The notes beneath the pieces are model-generated. The model was not told where the DNA came from. It was given only the letters and a program-made list of their open reading frames with translations, and made no database searches. From positions 434,001-498,000 of the forward strand of contig NZ_JAGSYF010000001.1 of the NCBI RefSeq assembly GCF_025685645.1: DNA of 64,000 bases. The letters run 5' to 3'. Source of the DNA: Edaphobacter bradus (GTDB lineage Bacteria > Acidobacteriota > Terriglobia > Terriglobales > Acidobacteriaceae). This document shows positions 1-8,007 of the stretch, in pieces. Every line of letters begins with the position of its first letter. Positions within the stretch are counted from its first letter, which is position 1. The translations under genes were made by a program, and so were the position numbers.

Positions 1-1220
1 GAGAAGAAGTTGTGGAAGTGGTCGTAGCTGTCGGAGTAGCCGTGCGGCGCTACGAACTTTTCGACTCCCGCGTAGGGAGTGCCGGTGGGCGTGGAGGCAT
101 ACTTCTGGCGATACTGCTCGAGGAACTGCTGCTGGGTGGCGGTGGCGAAGGTGCTGATGGTGTAGCCGGGTTCCTTCTCGAGGGGGACGCGGTTGACGGT
201 GACGGCGTTGCCGGTGATCTCGAGGGTACCTTCGGAGCCAGTGAAGAGGAATCCCTCGCTCTCTTCCCCGCCGTCGACGAAGTTGACGCGGAGGCTGAGG
301 TTGAAGCCCTGAGGGTAGTCGAAAAGGGCGAGCAGGACGTCGGGGACGTTGCGGCCGTCCTTCCAGAAGCGGAGTCCGCCGGTGGCCATGGCGCGCGTGG
401 GGCCGTTGGCTCCGGTGATGAAGTGAGTTCCGCTGAAGAGGTGGACGAAGAGGTCGCCGGCGACCCCGCTCGAGTAGTCTGTCCATTTGCGCCACTGAAA
501 GAAGTGCTCGGCGTTCCACGGAATTTTTGGGGCGGAGCCGAGGAAGAGCGGCCAGTCGCAGGTCTCAGGACTGGCGTCGGGAGGGACGGTGTAGTTCCAG
601 GCGCCGAGGGAGGAGTTGCGGTCCCAGCGGGCGGAGACCATGTTGAGCTGGCCGATGGCTCCGGAGGCGAGGAGCTCCTTGGCTTTGGCGTAGATGACGG
701 AGCTGACGCGCTGGCTGCCGACCTGGAGGATGCGGTTGGTGGAGCGGGCGGTGGAGATCATCTCGGGGCCGTCGGAGTAGAGGTGAATCATCGGCTTTTC
801 GAGGTAGACGTCCTTGCCGGCGCGCATGGCGTCGATGGCGGCCTGCTTGTGCCAGTGGTCGGGGGTGGCGATGATGACGGCGTCGATGCCGGGGCGTGAG
901 AGGATCTCGCGATAGTCGCGCGTGGTGAAGAGGTCGACGTTGTTGGGGGTGCCGTTGCCCCAGAGCTCCTTGGAGTGGGTGAGGCGGCCGTCGTAGCAGT
1001 CGGCGACGGCGACTAGTTTTGTGCCCGGGACCTGAAGGGCGACCCGGGTGTCGTTCTGGCCCTGAATGCCGGCCCCGATGAGCGCGAACTGGATGTTGTT
1101 GTTTGCGGCGGTCGGTTGCGGAGGAGCCTGAGGCGTGAGGGCTGTGAGGGTTTGCAGATGCGCTCCGGCGGCTGCGGTGCCCGCGAGCTGGACGAAGGTG
1201 CGGCGGTTCAGCATGGTCAT
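1..1220 (-). CDS. Gfo/Idh/MocA family oxidoreductase, Tat-exported (partial, C-terminus outside window)
   Basis: The minus-strand frame opens at the ATG complementary to 1218-1220 and runs off the left edge, giving about 406 codons. The N-terminus MTMLNRRTFVQLAGTAAAG is a twin-arginine signal, so the enzyme probably acts in the periplasm. A Rossmann segment follows (FALIGAGIQGQ, GxGxxG type), then the EKP motif (DVYLEKPM) of the Gfo/Idh/MocA family. Such proteins are NAD(P)-dependent sugar or cyclitol dehydrogenases, and exported ones often carry tightly bound cofactor. A GAGGAC ribosome site lies 8 nt upstream. It follows the amidase gene on the same strand by 110 nt and may be the last gene of that operon. 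The substrate cannot be told from sequence. Confidence 0.88.
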   Translation of the reverse strand, partial: MTMLNRRTFVQLAGTAAAGAHLQTLTALTPQAPPQPTAANNNIQFALIGAGIQGQNDTRVALQVPGTKLVAVADCYDGRLTHSKELWGNGTPNNVDLFTTRDYREILSRPGIDAVIIATPDHWHKQAAIDAMRAGKDVYLEKPMIHLYSDGPEMISTARSTNRILQVGSQRVSSVIYAKAKELLASGAIGQLNMVSARWDRNSSLGAWNYTVPPDASPETCDWPLFLGSAPKIPWNAEHFFQWRKWTDYSSGVAGDLFVHLFSGTHFITGANGPTRAMATGGLRFWKDGRNVPDVLLALFDYPQGFNLSLRVNFVDGGEESEGFLFTGSEGTLEITGNAVTVNRVPLEKEPGYTISTFATATQQQFLEQYRQKYASTPTGTPYAGVEKFVAPHGYSDSYDHFHNFF

Positions 1221-1329
1221 GGATCGGGTCCTCTTTTTTTCCGAGCGCGGCGCGAGGCCTTGCGGCTGACAGGGGAACGGTATGCGATCCGGGTTTTGCT
1301 GTCCAGAGCCTAGGCCCGTGCGAAGCCGC

Positions 1330-3141
1330 CTAGAACCCTGGCGGGGTTTCGGCGGCTACGTTGAAGTGGCGCTCGAGGGCGAGGCCGGCGCGGGCGATGG
1401 TGCCTTCGTCGAAGAGGCGGCCGATGAGGGTGATGCCGTAAGGGACCCGGCGGGGCGGACTGAACTTCGGCAGGGGATGGTTGGGGTCGGGCGCCCAGTC
1501 GCTGCGGGCCTCGGAGACCTCGACGAAGCCAGCGCGGAAGGTAAGCGAGGGGTGGCCGGTGAAGTTGGTAAGGGTGAGCATCTCGTCGCGGAGGGATGGG
1601 ACGAGGAGGAGGTCGACTTGCGACATGATGCGGGCCATCTCTTCGGCGACCATGCGGCGGAAGCGGTCGGCCTGGACGAAGTCGACCGCGGAGAGGAAGC
1701 GCGACTGGCGGAAGGTGTTGGGCCAGGCGTCGGGGACCTGGGCTTTGAGCTGGTCGACGGCGTGGTTGAGGGTGATTTCTTCGAAGGCGGCGGCGGACTC
1801 GGCGAAGAGAATGATGTCGAGCGAGTCGTAGGGCCAGTCGGGGAGGGAGACCTCGACGGAAGTCATGCCGAGTTTGGACAGCGCGGCGAGGGCGGCGCGA
1901 TCGACGTCGGTGGCGGGGGCTTCTTTCATCCATTGGGGGAAGTAGCCTACGCGGAGGCCTTGCACGGGCGCGGTGGCGTCGAAGTTGAGATGGCTGGGGA
2001 CGCAAGAGAGGTCGCGCGGGCCGGGACCGGTCTCGGCTCCGGTGATGGCGTTGAGGACGAGCATGGTGTCTTCGACGGTGCGGGCCATGGGGCCTAGCTT
2101 GTCGAGCGACCAGCAGAGGGTCATGGCTCCAGTGCGGGGGACGCGGCCGTAGGTGGGGCGCAGGCCGGTGACTCCGCAGCGCATGGAGGGCGAGACGATG
2201 CTGCCTCCGGTTTCGCTGCCGATAGCAAAGGCGACGAGGCCTGCGGCGGTGGCGGCTCCGGGACCGGCGGAAGAGCCGGAGGAGCCTTCTTCGAGGAGCC
2301 AGGGGTTGACGGTCTGGCCGCCGAACCAGATGTCGTTGAGGGCCAGGGCTCCGAGCGAGAGCTTGGCGATGAGGACGGCACCGGCGTCGTTGAGGCGCCG
2401 GGTAACGGTGGCGTCGTTGGCCGGGATGCGGTTGCGGAAGGGCTCGGCGCCGTAGGTGGTGGGGATGTTGGCGGTGTCGAGGAGGTCCTTGGCTCCCCAG
2501 GGGATGCCGTGAAGCGGACCGCGGTAGTGGCCGGCGGCGATCTCGGCGTCGGCGCCCCGGGCCCGGTCGAGCGCGTGGTCGGCGGTGAGGGTGATTACGC
2601 AGTTGAGCTTGGGATTGAAGCGCTGGATGCGGTCGAGGTAGATGCGCGTGAGGCGTTCGCTCGAGAGCTTGCGGGTTTCGAGCCAGCGGGAGAGATGGGT
2701 GACGGGAGAGTAGGCAATGGCTTCATCGGATGAGGGAAGTGGTCCGGGATCGGCTGCCGTACGGATGAAGCTGTCTTGAGTGGGAATCGGGTGTTCGCTG
2801 GGGAGCGCGGCCTGCCAGCGGGAATATGGCGCGATAGTGGTGGGGATGGAGATCTTGCGTGGGCCGACGCGGCGCTCGTAGAGACCCGCCATGGCGTTGC
2901 GCCAGTTGCCCGCTGCTTGAGAGACGTCGGCTGGCGTCATGTTGACCTGAACGAGCTTTTCGGCCTCGGTGAAGGTAGCCGCGGAGACTTCGGGACCGAC
3001 TGCGGGAGCGGTGCCGAAGGCGGGAGGCGCGCCTGGCGTGGGGGTGGCGGGGTTTTGTGTGAGGGCTTCGGGGGTGGTGATGGCGGCGGCTACGAGGCCG
3101 AGAGCTGACTGAGACAGGAATTCTCTGCGTGATCTGGGCAT
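1330..3141 (-). CDS. Amidase signature family enzyme, Tat-exported
   Basis: A 603-residue protein with an N-terminal Tat signal (SRREFLSQSALGLVAAA). Residues 140-600 form an amidase-signature domain. The Ser-cisSer-Lys triad can be placed at Lys218 (GIPWGAKD), a serine in the GSSGSSAG motif near 287-291, and Ser314 in GSETGGS. The family hydrolyses C-N amide bonds (small amides, peptide amides, glutaminyl groups). A segment of about 130 residues before the domain is unassigned. It sits in a minus-strand series with a P1 peptidase, an M20 peptidase and a symporter, so a role in periplasmic peptide or amide scavenging is a reasonable inference. The exact substrate is unknown. Confidence 0.93.
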   Translation of the reverse strand: MPRSRREFLSQSALGLVAAAITTPEALTQNPATPTPGAPPAFGTAPAVGPEVSAATFTEAEKLVQVNMTPADVSQAAGNWRNAMAGLYERRVGPRKISIPTTIAPYSRWQAALPSEHPIPTQDSFIRTAADPGPLPSSDEAIAYSPVTHLSRWLETRKLSSERLTRIYLDRIQRFNPKLNCVITLTADHALDRARGADAEIAAGHYRGPLHGIPWGAKDLLDTANIPTTYGAEPFRNRIPANDATVTRRLNDAGAVLIAKLSLGALALNDIWFGGQTVNPWLLEEGSSGSSAGPGAATAAGLVAFAIGSETGGSIVSPSMRCGVTGLRPTYGRVPRTGAMTLCWSLDKLGPMARTVEDTMLVLNAITGAETGPGPRDLSCVPSHLNFDATAPVQGLRVGYFPQWMKEAPATDVDRAALAALSKLGMTSVEVSLPDWPYDSLDIILFAESAAAFEEITLNHAVDQLKAQVPDAWPNTFRQSRFLSAVDFVQADRFRRMVAEEMARIMSQVDLLLVPSLRDEMLTLTNFTGHPSLTFRAGFVEVSEARSDWAPDPNHPLPKFSPPRRVPYGITLIGRLFDEGTIARAGLALERHFNVAAETPPGF

Positions 3142-3194
3142 GGCTGAAGATGACCGGTTGTTGACGATTGTATGGGATGAGGAGAACTGACAGC

Positions 3195-3242
3195 GGATCC
3201 CCCGTTCGACTCCGCTCAGGGCAGGCTCTTCGGGGATGACAA
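3195..3242. repeat. Intergenic repeat with CTCAGG and GATGACAACTAG core
   Basis: The spacer after the amidase start contains CGACTCCGCTCAGG followed within 20 nt by GGATGACAACTAG. Related strings recur at 5027-5040, 5155-5175 and 45985-46000, always between genes. This looks like a dispersed short intergenic repeat of the host. No coding function is seen. Confidence 0.5.
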
Positions 3243-3280
3243 CTAGAAAGGCAACGGCAACGGCAGCGATGAGGAGGCGG

Positions 3281-3829
3281 TCAGTCGGGCACCTGCCAGC
3301 CGGCCATGGTCTGGGCGAGGGCGGATTGGCCGGTGGCCTGTCCGCTGGCGGCTGTGGCGAGCGAGGGGAAAGCTTGCTGGACGTCGGCGGATTTGGCCCA
3401 GATGGGGACGTCCTGCATGGTGTAGTGGTAGTTCACCTGGGTCTGCGGGAAGCCGTTGACGACCGCTGGTGGAGTGGAGCTGTCGATGCTGGAGATGACG
3501 CGGTGGCCGTAGCAGAAGCGTGGCGCGTAGCGTGTGCCCGCGGTGGAGACGGTGTAACGGGTGACGTGGATGCTGGCCTCCTGATGGCTTTCAAGAAGCT
3601 GCGATTTGACGAGGGTGTCCAGGCGCTTGATCTCGGCGGAGTCGCTGGTCTCGTAAGGGAATCGGGTGTTGGAGAGCAGGCAGTCCGGGTGGTCAAGGAA
3701 CCAGGCGTTGAGGGCGGCGGTGAAGTTTTCAGGGGTCGGCTTGACCTTCGAGTTGCAGCCGGAGGCGAGTAAGAGTGCTGCTGCGGCGAGGAGTGTGGCT
3801 GAGAAGAGATTGGTTGTGCGATTTGGCAT
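3281..3829 (-). CDS. Hypothetical lipoprotein
   Basis: A 182-residue product with a clear lipoprotein signal: a hydrophobic stretch, then the lipobox LASGC with Cys25 as the predicted lipidation site. The mature part has no motif I recognise. The segment FTAALNAWFLDHPDCLL and the later predicted beta-rich half suggest a small globular envelope protein. It lies 54 nt from the P1 peptidase gene and 140 nt from the amidase gene, all on the minus strand, so it is probably co-transcribed with them. Function is not assigned. Confidence 0.8.
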   Translation of the reverse strand: MPNRTTNLFSATLLAAAALLLASGCNSKVKPTPENFTAALNAWFLDHPDCLLSNTRFPYETSDSAEIKRLDTLVKSQLLESHQEASIHVTRYTVSTAGTRYAPRFCYGHRVISSIDSSTPPAVVNGFPQTQVNYHYTMQDVPIWAKSADVQQAFPSLATAASGQATGQSALAQTMAGWQVPD

Positions 3830-3882
3830 GGCGCTCCTGTGGCTCGGGTGCAGTGGAAGTGAGGTTAGGCTAAGTTCGGCGC

Positions 3883-4971
3883 TCAGGAGCGGCCTACGTA
3901 GTCTTTGTATGCGGGAAGGTGGAGGTCGGGCAGACTGGATGCGTTCATGGCGGCGCGGACGATGGCGCGCGACATGACGACGGCAGCGATGGCTCCGATG
4001 GCGGTGACGTCGGCCTGGACCTTGGCTGTACCGGTTGACATGGCGAAGATGGTGTCGCCGTCGGCCATGGTGTGAACGGGGTTGATGGCGCGGGCGTAGC
4101 CGTCGTGGGCCATCTGAGCGATCTTGGTCGTCTGGACTTTAGTGAAGGGGGCGTTGGTGGCGACGCAGCCAATGGTGGTATTGGCGGCGTTCTGCACGAC
4201 GACGCGGTAGCCGTTCATGATGGCGGCCATGGAATCGCGGAAGCCCTTGCCGGCTTCGCTGCGGGCGCCGGCGACGATCTTGCCGCTGTGCGGGTCGATG
4301 ACGTCGCCGACGGCGTTGACGGCTACGATGGCTCCGACGACGATGCCGGTGTCGCCGATGGTGACGCTGGCGGTGCCGAGGCCGGACTTCATGGCGAAGC
4401 CGGGGCCGAACATCTTGCCGATGGTGGCTCCAGCGCCTGCACCTACGTTGCCTTCGGTGATGGGGCCGCTGACCGCAGCCTTGCAGGCGGAGTAGCCGTC
4501 TTCGGCGGTGGGGCGGATCTTGAAGTTGCCGACGCCGAGGTCCATGAGGATTGCAGCGGGGACGATGGGGACGACGCCCAATTTACCGATCTTGTAGCCG
4601 GCGTTGTGCTCTTCGAGGTAGCGCATGACTCCGGTGGCCGTTTCGAGGCCGTACGCAGAACCGCCAGACAGGACGATGGCGTTGATCTTGTCGACCACGT
4701 TTGTCGGTGAGAGGAGGTCGGTTTCGCGGGTCCCGGGGGCGGAGCCGCGGACGTCGACACCGGCTGTGGCGCCTTCTTCGCAGAGCATGACGGTGCAGCC
4801 GGTGGGGCGGTCGGTGCGGGTGTGGTGGCCAACCTTGAGGCCGGGGACGTCAGCGATGGAGCCGCCGGGAGGCATCGCAATGGGGTCGAGCGCTGCCGCG
4901 TAGGCGGAGGGAGGGATCGCGGCGGCGAGAGGAAGTCCTAAGAGATTGCGGGCGAATTCACGGCGATGCAT
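3883..4971 (-). CDS. P1 family peptidase (DmpA/BapA/NylC-like, MEROPS S58 type)
   Basis: A 362-residue protein with a Tat-like leader (HRREFARNLLGLPLAAA). The family consists of self-processing Ntn hydrolases: a precursor cuts itself before a Ser or Thr, which becomes the nucleophile of the beta subunit. The cleavage motif is visible as NAAN/TTIGCVATNAP, placing the cut between Asn264 and Thr265, as in the Asn-Thr site of NylC. Conserved glycine-rich strands (VGAGAGATIG near 176-185, SGLGTASV near 196-203) fit the fold. Known members are D-aminopeptidases or beta-aminopeptidases that release N-terminal beta-alanine, for example from carnosine. Neighbouring M20 peptidase, symporter and beta-alanine-type downstream enzymes favour the latter. 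Substrate remains inferred. Confidence 0.9.
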   Translation of the reverse strand: MHRREFARNLLGLPLAAAIPPSAYAAALDPIAMPPGGSIADVPGLKVGHHTRTDRPTGCTVMLCEEGATAGVDVRGSAPGTRETDLLSPTNVVDKINAIVLSGGSAYGLETATGVMRYLEEHNAGYKIGKLGVVPIVPAAILMDLGVGNFKIRPTAEDGYSACKAAVSGPITEGNVGAGAGATIGKMFGPGFAMKSGLGTASVTIGDTGIVVGAIVAVNAVGDVIDPHSGKIVAGARSEAGKGFRDSMAAIMNGYRVVVQNAANTTIGCVATNAPFTKVQTTKIAQMAHDGYARAINPVHTMADGDTIFAMSTGTAKVQADVTAIGAIAAVVMSRAIVRAAMNASSLPDLHLPAYKDYVGRS

Positions 4972-5009
4972 CAGAGTGACCTCGATCTGAAGCTAAAGAT
5001 GGTTCGGGT

Positions 5010-5185
5010 GATGAGACTGCCAGAGACTTCGCTCAGGACGACACTTCCGGGGGTGGGGCAGCGTCTGAAGATGTTTGGTGAGCTTTGACCGTCTTAGCTC
5101 CCCTGAAAGAAACCGCAGGTCCTTCGACTCCGCGATTCACGGTGAGGCTGTGAATCGCTCCGCTCAGGATGACACTTCTATGGGG
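5010..5185. repeat. Intergenic repeat pair with hairpin
   Basis: Two copies of a short repeat occupy the spacer: TTCGCTCAGGACGACACTTC near 5028-5047 and CGCTCAGGATGACACTTC near 5159-5177. Between them CGATTCAC (5133-5140) and GTGAATCG (5150-5157) form a perfect 8-bp stem with a 9-nt loop. The weak open reading frames here carry repeat sequence and have no coding signature. Probably a REP-like element. Confidence 0.55.
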
Positions 5186-5219
5186 GGATTCGGGAGTGAG
5201 GGAGGGAAATATTCGCTGG

Positions 5220-6665
5220 TTAGCTTGCATTGGTTCCTCCGGCGAAGGAGATGTTTTTCGGTGCCTGCTGCGGATAGAGGACTCGGAAGGCGAGCATGAC
5301 GATGGCTGCGGTGGCGATTCCGATGGCGGCGGGTGAGAAGATTCCGTAGCCTGCGTTCGCAGTGAGTTGGCGCGTGATGAGCGTTGCGGCGATGGCCGCG
5401 ATGATGCTGGTGATGGCGGCCGAGGAGAGAACGCGGCGGGAGTAGAGGCCGGCGATGACGGGGACGAAGAGCGCGACGGCGATGAGCGAGTAGAAGATGC
5501 TGACGGCCGCGATGATGGAGGGGAGGACGGCGGCGAGGAGGATTCCGATGATGCCCGCGGCGACGGAGGCGATGCGGCTGGCGATTAGGAGTTTCTGCTG
5601 CGAGATTCCGGGGTTGAGGAAGGTCTTGTAGAGGTCGACGGCGAGCGAGGTGGAGAGCATGAAGAGGATAGCGTCGGTGGCGGAGAGCTCTGCGGAGAAG
5701 ATGGAGGCCAGGGTCCAGACGCCTAGCCATTTCGGGAGCAGGAGCTTCATGGCGGCGGGCAGGGCGAGTTCGGCCTTGGCGAGATGTGGGAGAGCGGCGA
5801 GGGCACAGAGGCCGAGGATAGGTGGGACGAAGGCGAAGATGGCCTGGCCGAGTGAGTTGAGGCCGACGCCGAGGCGGACGGTGCGGGTGTCGCGGGCACC
5901 GTAGATTTTCTGAACGAGGCCGGGGGAGATCATGAAGGATGGGACGAGGATGGCGATCCAGGCGAAGACCTGTTTGGGGCCTGCTCCGACGATGGTGAAC
6001 ATATTTGTGGATGTGGTTTGATGCGCGGCAACAAGGGTGTGGAGGGTTGTCCAGCCGCCGACGGCGTGGATCGCGAAGGGGACGGCGAGGAGCAGGCCGG
6101 ACATGGTGACGGCGAGCTCGAACATATTGACGAAGGCCGAGGCCATGAGTCCGCCGGCGGTGCAGTAGACGATGGCAACGAGGCCGCCGATAATGCAGCC
6201 CTGCCACTTGGGGATTGCGGCGACAGTCTCGAGGATCCAGGCGATGGCGATGATCTGGCCAGCGAGGATGGCAAGGGAGCCGCACCAAAAGAGGACGGCG
6301 ATAAGAGCTTTGACGGATTTGCTGTAGCGGAATTCGAGGAAGTCCTGGAGCGTGGCGAGGTTGTGTTGCTTGGCGATCGTCCAGAGGCGTGGGCCAAGGA
6401 ACTGCGAGAGTATGAGCGTGCCTATGGAAGCTGAGCCGACCCACCACCAGGCGGAGAGGCCGAAGCTGTAGCCGAGGCCGGTGGCGCCGACCGTGGAGCC
6501 AGCGCCGATGTTGGCGGCGAGGAAGGTGGCGAAGAGTCTACCCGGACCGAGGCTGCGGCCGGCGACGAGGAAGTCAGAGGAGTTCTTGACGCGGCGGCTG
6601 ATGACGAGCCCGAGAACCATCAGGAAGATTGAGTAGGCGAGCAGGGCGACGAGGTAAAGGTTCAT
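5220..6665 (-). CDS. Sodium:solute symporter family transporter
   Basis: A 481-residue integral membrane protein with about 13 hydrophobic segments from residue 1 onward. The SSS-family signature is seen early: SRRVKNSSDFLVAGRSLGPG followed by an AANIGAGSTVGATGLGYSFG stretch, the region of the Na+ site. These carriers import solutes such as amino acids, vitamins or pantothenate with sodium. Its ATG overlaps the stop of the upstream M20 peptidase gene by 4 nt (ATGA), indicating translational coupling, so the substrate is likely a product or substrate of that peptidase. No residues allow the solute to be named. Confidence 0.93.
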   Translation of the reverse strand: MNLYLVALLAYSIFLMVLGLVISRRVKNSSDFLVAGRSLGPGRLFATFLAANIGAGSTVGATGLGYSFGLSAWWWVGSASIGTLILSQFLGPRLWTIAKQHNLATLQDFLEFRYSKSVKALIAVLFWCGSLAILAGQIIAIAWILETVAAIPKWQGCIIGGLVAIVYCTAGGLMASAFVNMFELAVTMSGLLLAVPFAIHAVGGWTTLHTLVAAHQTTSTNMFTIVGAGPKQVFAWIAILVPSFMISPGLVQKIYGARDTRTVRLGVGLNSLGQAIFAFVPPILGLCALAALPHLAKAELALPAAMKLLLPKWLGVWTLASIFSAELSATDAILFMLSTSLAVDLYKTFLNPGISQQKLLIASRIASVAAGIIGILLAAVLPSIIAAVSIFYSLIAVALFVPVIAGLYSRRVLSSAAITSIIAAIAATLITRQLTANAGYGIFSPAAIGIATAAIVMLAFRVLYPQQAPKNISFAGGTNAS

Positions 6666-7969
6666 CGGGTTCCGGTGGCGGGCGAGGCTCCGAGCAGCTG
6701 CATCGCGGTGAGCGCCATGATCTTAGCTGAGTTTACGACGTCTTCGATGAGACAGTACTCGTCGGGGCGGTGGGCCTGGTTGAGAATGCCGGGGCCGTAG
6801 GCGATGCATTGGGCGACGTCGCCGATGCGGACGACGTGTTTTTGATCGTAGGTTCCGGGGCTGGCGGTTAGCCTGGGCTTGCGGCCGAGGATGGTCTCGA
6901 TGCTGGAGCTGATGGTGGTGACGAGTTCGCAGTCCGGGTCGGTGTTGACGGGATAGACGATCATGAGATCTTCCAAGTTGTATCTGAAGTCGGGGTTCTG
7001 CGAGCGGAGATCTTCGAGCATCGAACGGATCTCTTCGCGGACGTGGTCGAAGTTTTCTTCGGCGAGGAAGCGGCGGTCGAAGATGGCACCGGAGCGGTCG
7101 GCGACGCAGGGTGTTTGAGTGCCGTCTTCGAGCTGGCCGCCGAAGACGGAGTTGACGTTGATGCTGGCGTAGCGGGAGCCAGGAGGCTCGACCGGCGCAG
7201 CCGTCTTGCGGGTCGCGAGAACGGGCTTGAGCCTGTGGGTGACGTCGTGGAGGACGTCGCCAATCTGGTCGATGGCGCTGATTCCAAAGTGTGGCATGGA
7301 GCCGTGCGCGATGCGTCCGTGCGTGGTGATCTTGAACCAGTAGACTCCGCGATGGCCGAGACAGATGCTGTCCACGTTGCTGGGTTCGGTGATGATGACG
7401 AAGTCGGTCTTGTCTTTGCCGATCCAGCCCTGGCGGGCCATGTAGGCAACGCCGGCGAAGCCCCCGCTCTCTTCGTCGACGCTGCCACTCTGCTCGACGG
7501 TGCCGTGGAGACGGATGCCTGCGCGGCGGATGGCCTCGATGGCGAAGATGGAGGCGGCGATGCCGGCCTTCTGGTCGGAGACTCCGCGGCCGTAGAGTTT
7601 ACCGTCGCGGATAAGGGCTCCGAAGGGATCGACGGTCCAGCCGTCGCCGACGGGGACGACGTCGAAGTGTCCGTTGAAGTGGAGTGCGGGGCGGGGAGTG
7701 GAGCCTTCCATGCGCCCGAAGACGTTGACACGAGGATGCTGGGGAGTGTGCTCAGGGAGTTCTTCGGCGGCGATGTAATGCGTGTCGTAGCCGAAGGACG
7801 CGAGCTTGCTGCCGATGAATTCAGCGGCTGCGGTGTAGTTCTCGCCGGGCGGATTGACGGTGGGGATGCGGACGAGATCCTGCAGCCAGGCGATCATCTC
7901 GTCCCTGAGGGCCTCTACGCTTCTTGAGACCGCTTCCTGAAGATCAACGGATACGACTTGTGCTGCCAT
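6662..7969 (-). CDS. M20 family metallopeptidase (ArgE/DapE/CPG2-like)
   Basis: A 435-residue cytoplasmic enzyme; no signal peptide is seen. Zinc-site residues are visible: His101 and Asp103 in HFNGHFDVVP, bridging Asp132 in YGRGVSDQKAG, and the catalytic Glu pair in VDEESGG (166-167), with a later His in QKHVVRIGD. M20 peptidases remove acyl groups or cleave dipeptides, including carnosine-type beta-alanyl dipeptides. It overlaps the symporter gene by 4 nt and follows the TonB-dependent receptor by 39 nt, so receptor, peptidase and symporter probably form one transcript for uptake and breakdown of a peptide-like compound. Confidence 0.93.
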   Translation of the reverse strand: MAAQVVSVDLQEAVSRSVEALRDEMIAWLQDLVRIPTVNPPGENYTAAAEFIGSKLASFGYDTHYIAAEELPEHTPQHPRVNVFGRMEGSTPRPALHFNGHFDVVPVGDGWTVDPFGALIRDGKLYGRGVSDQKAGIAASIFAIEAIRRAGIRLHGTVEQSGSVDEESGGFAGVAYMARQGWIGKDKTDFVIITEPSNVDSICLGHRGVYWFKITTHGRIAHGSMPHFGISAIDQIGDVLHDVTHRLKPVLATRKTAAPVEPPGSRYASINVNSVFGGQLEDGTQTPCVADRSGAIFDRRFLAEENFDHVREEIRSMLEDLRSQNPDFRYNLEDLMIVYPVNTDPDCELVTTISSSIETILGRKPRLTASPGTYDQKHVVRIGDVAQCIAYGPGILNQAHRPDEYCLIEDVVNSAKIMALTAMQLLGASPATGTR

Positions 7970-8007
7970 GAAATCGACCTCTGGAGTGATTTGGGGAGGT
8001 TCACGGC

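Noticed and set aside
12..899. Long plus-strand frame of 295 codons
   Set aside because: It is the antisense shadow of the Gfo/Idh/MocA gene, which has a Tat signal, Rossmann motif and EKP motif on the other strand.
5164..6447. Second long minus-strand frame of 427 codons
   Set aside because: Arg/His/Pro-rich shadow of the sodium:solute symporter gene in another frame; no motif and no membrane segments.
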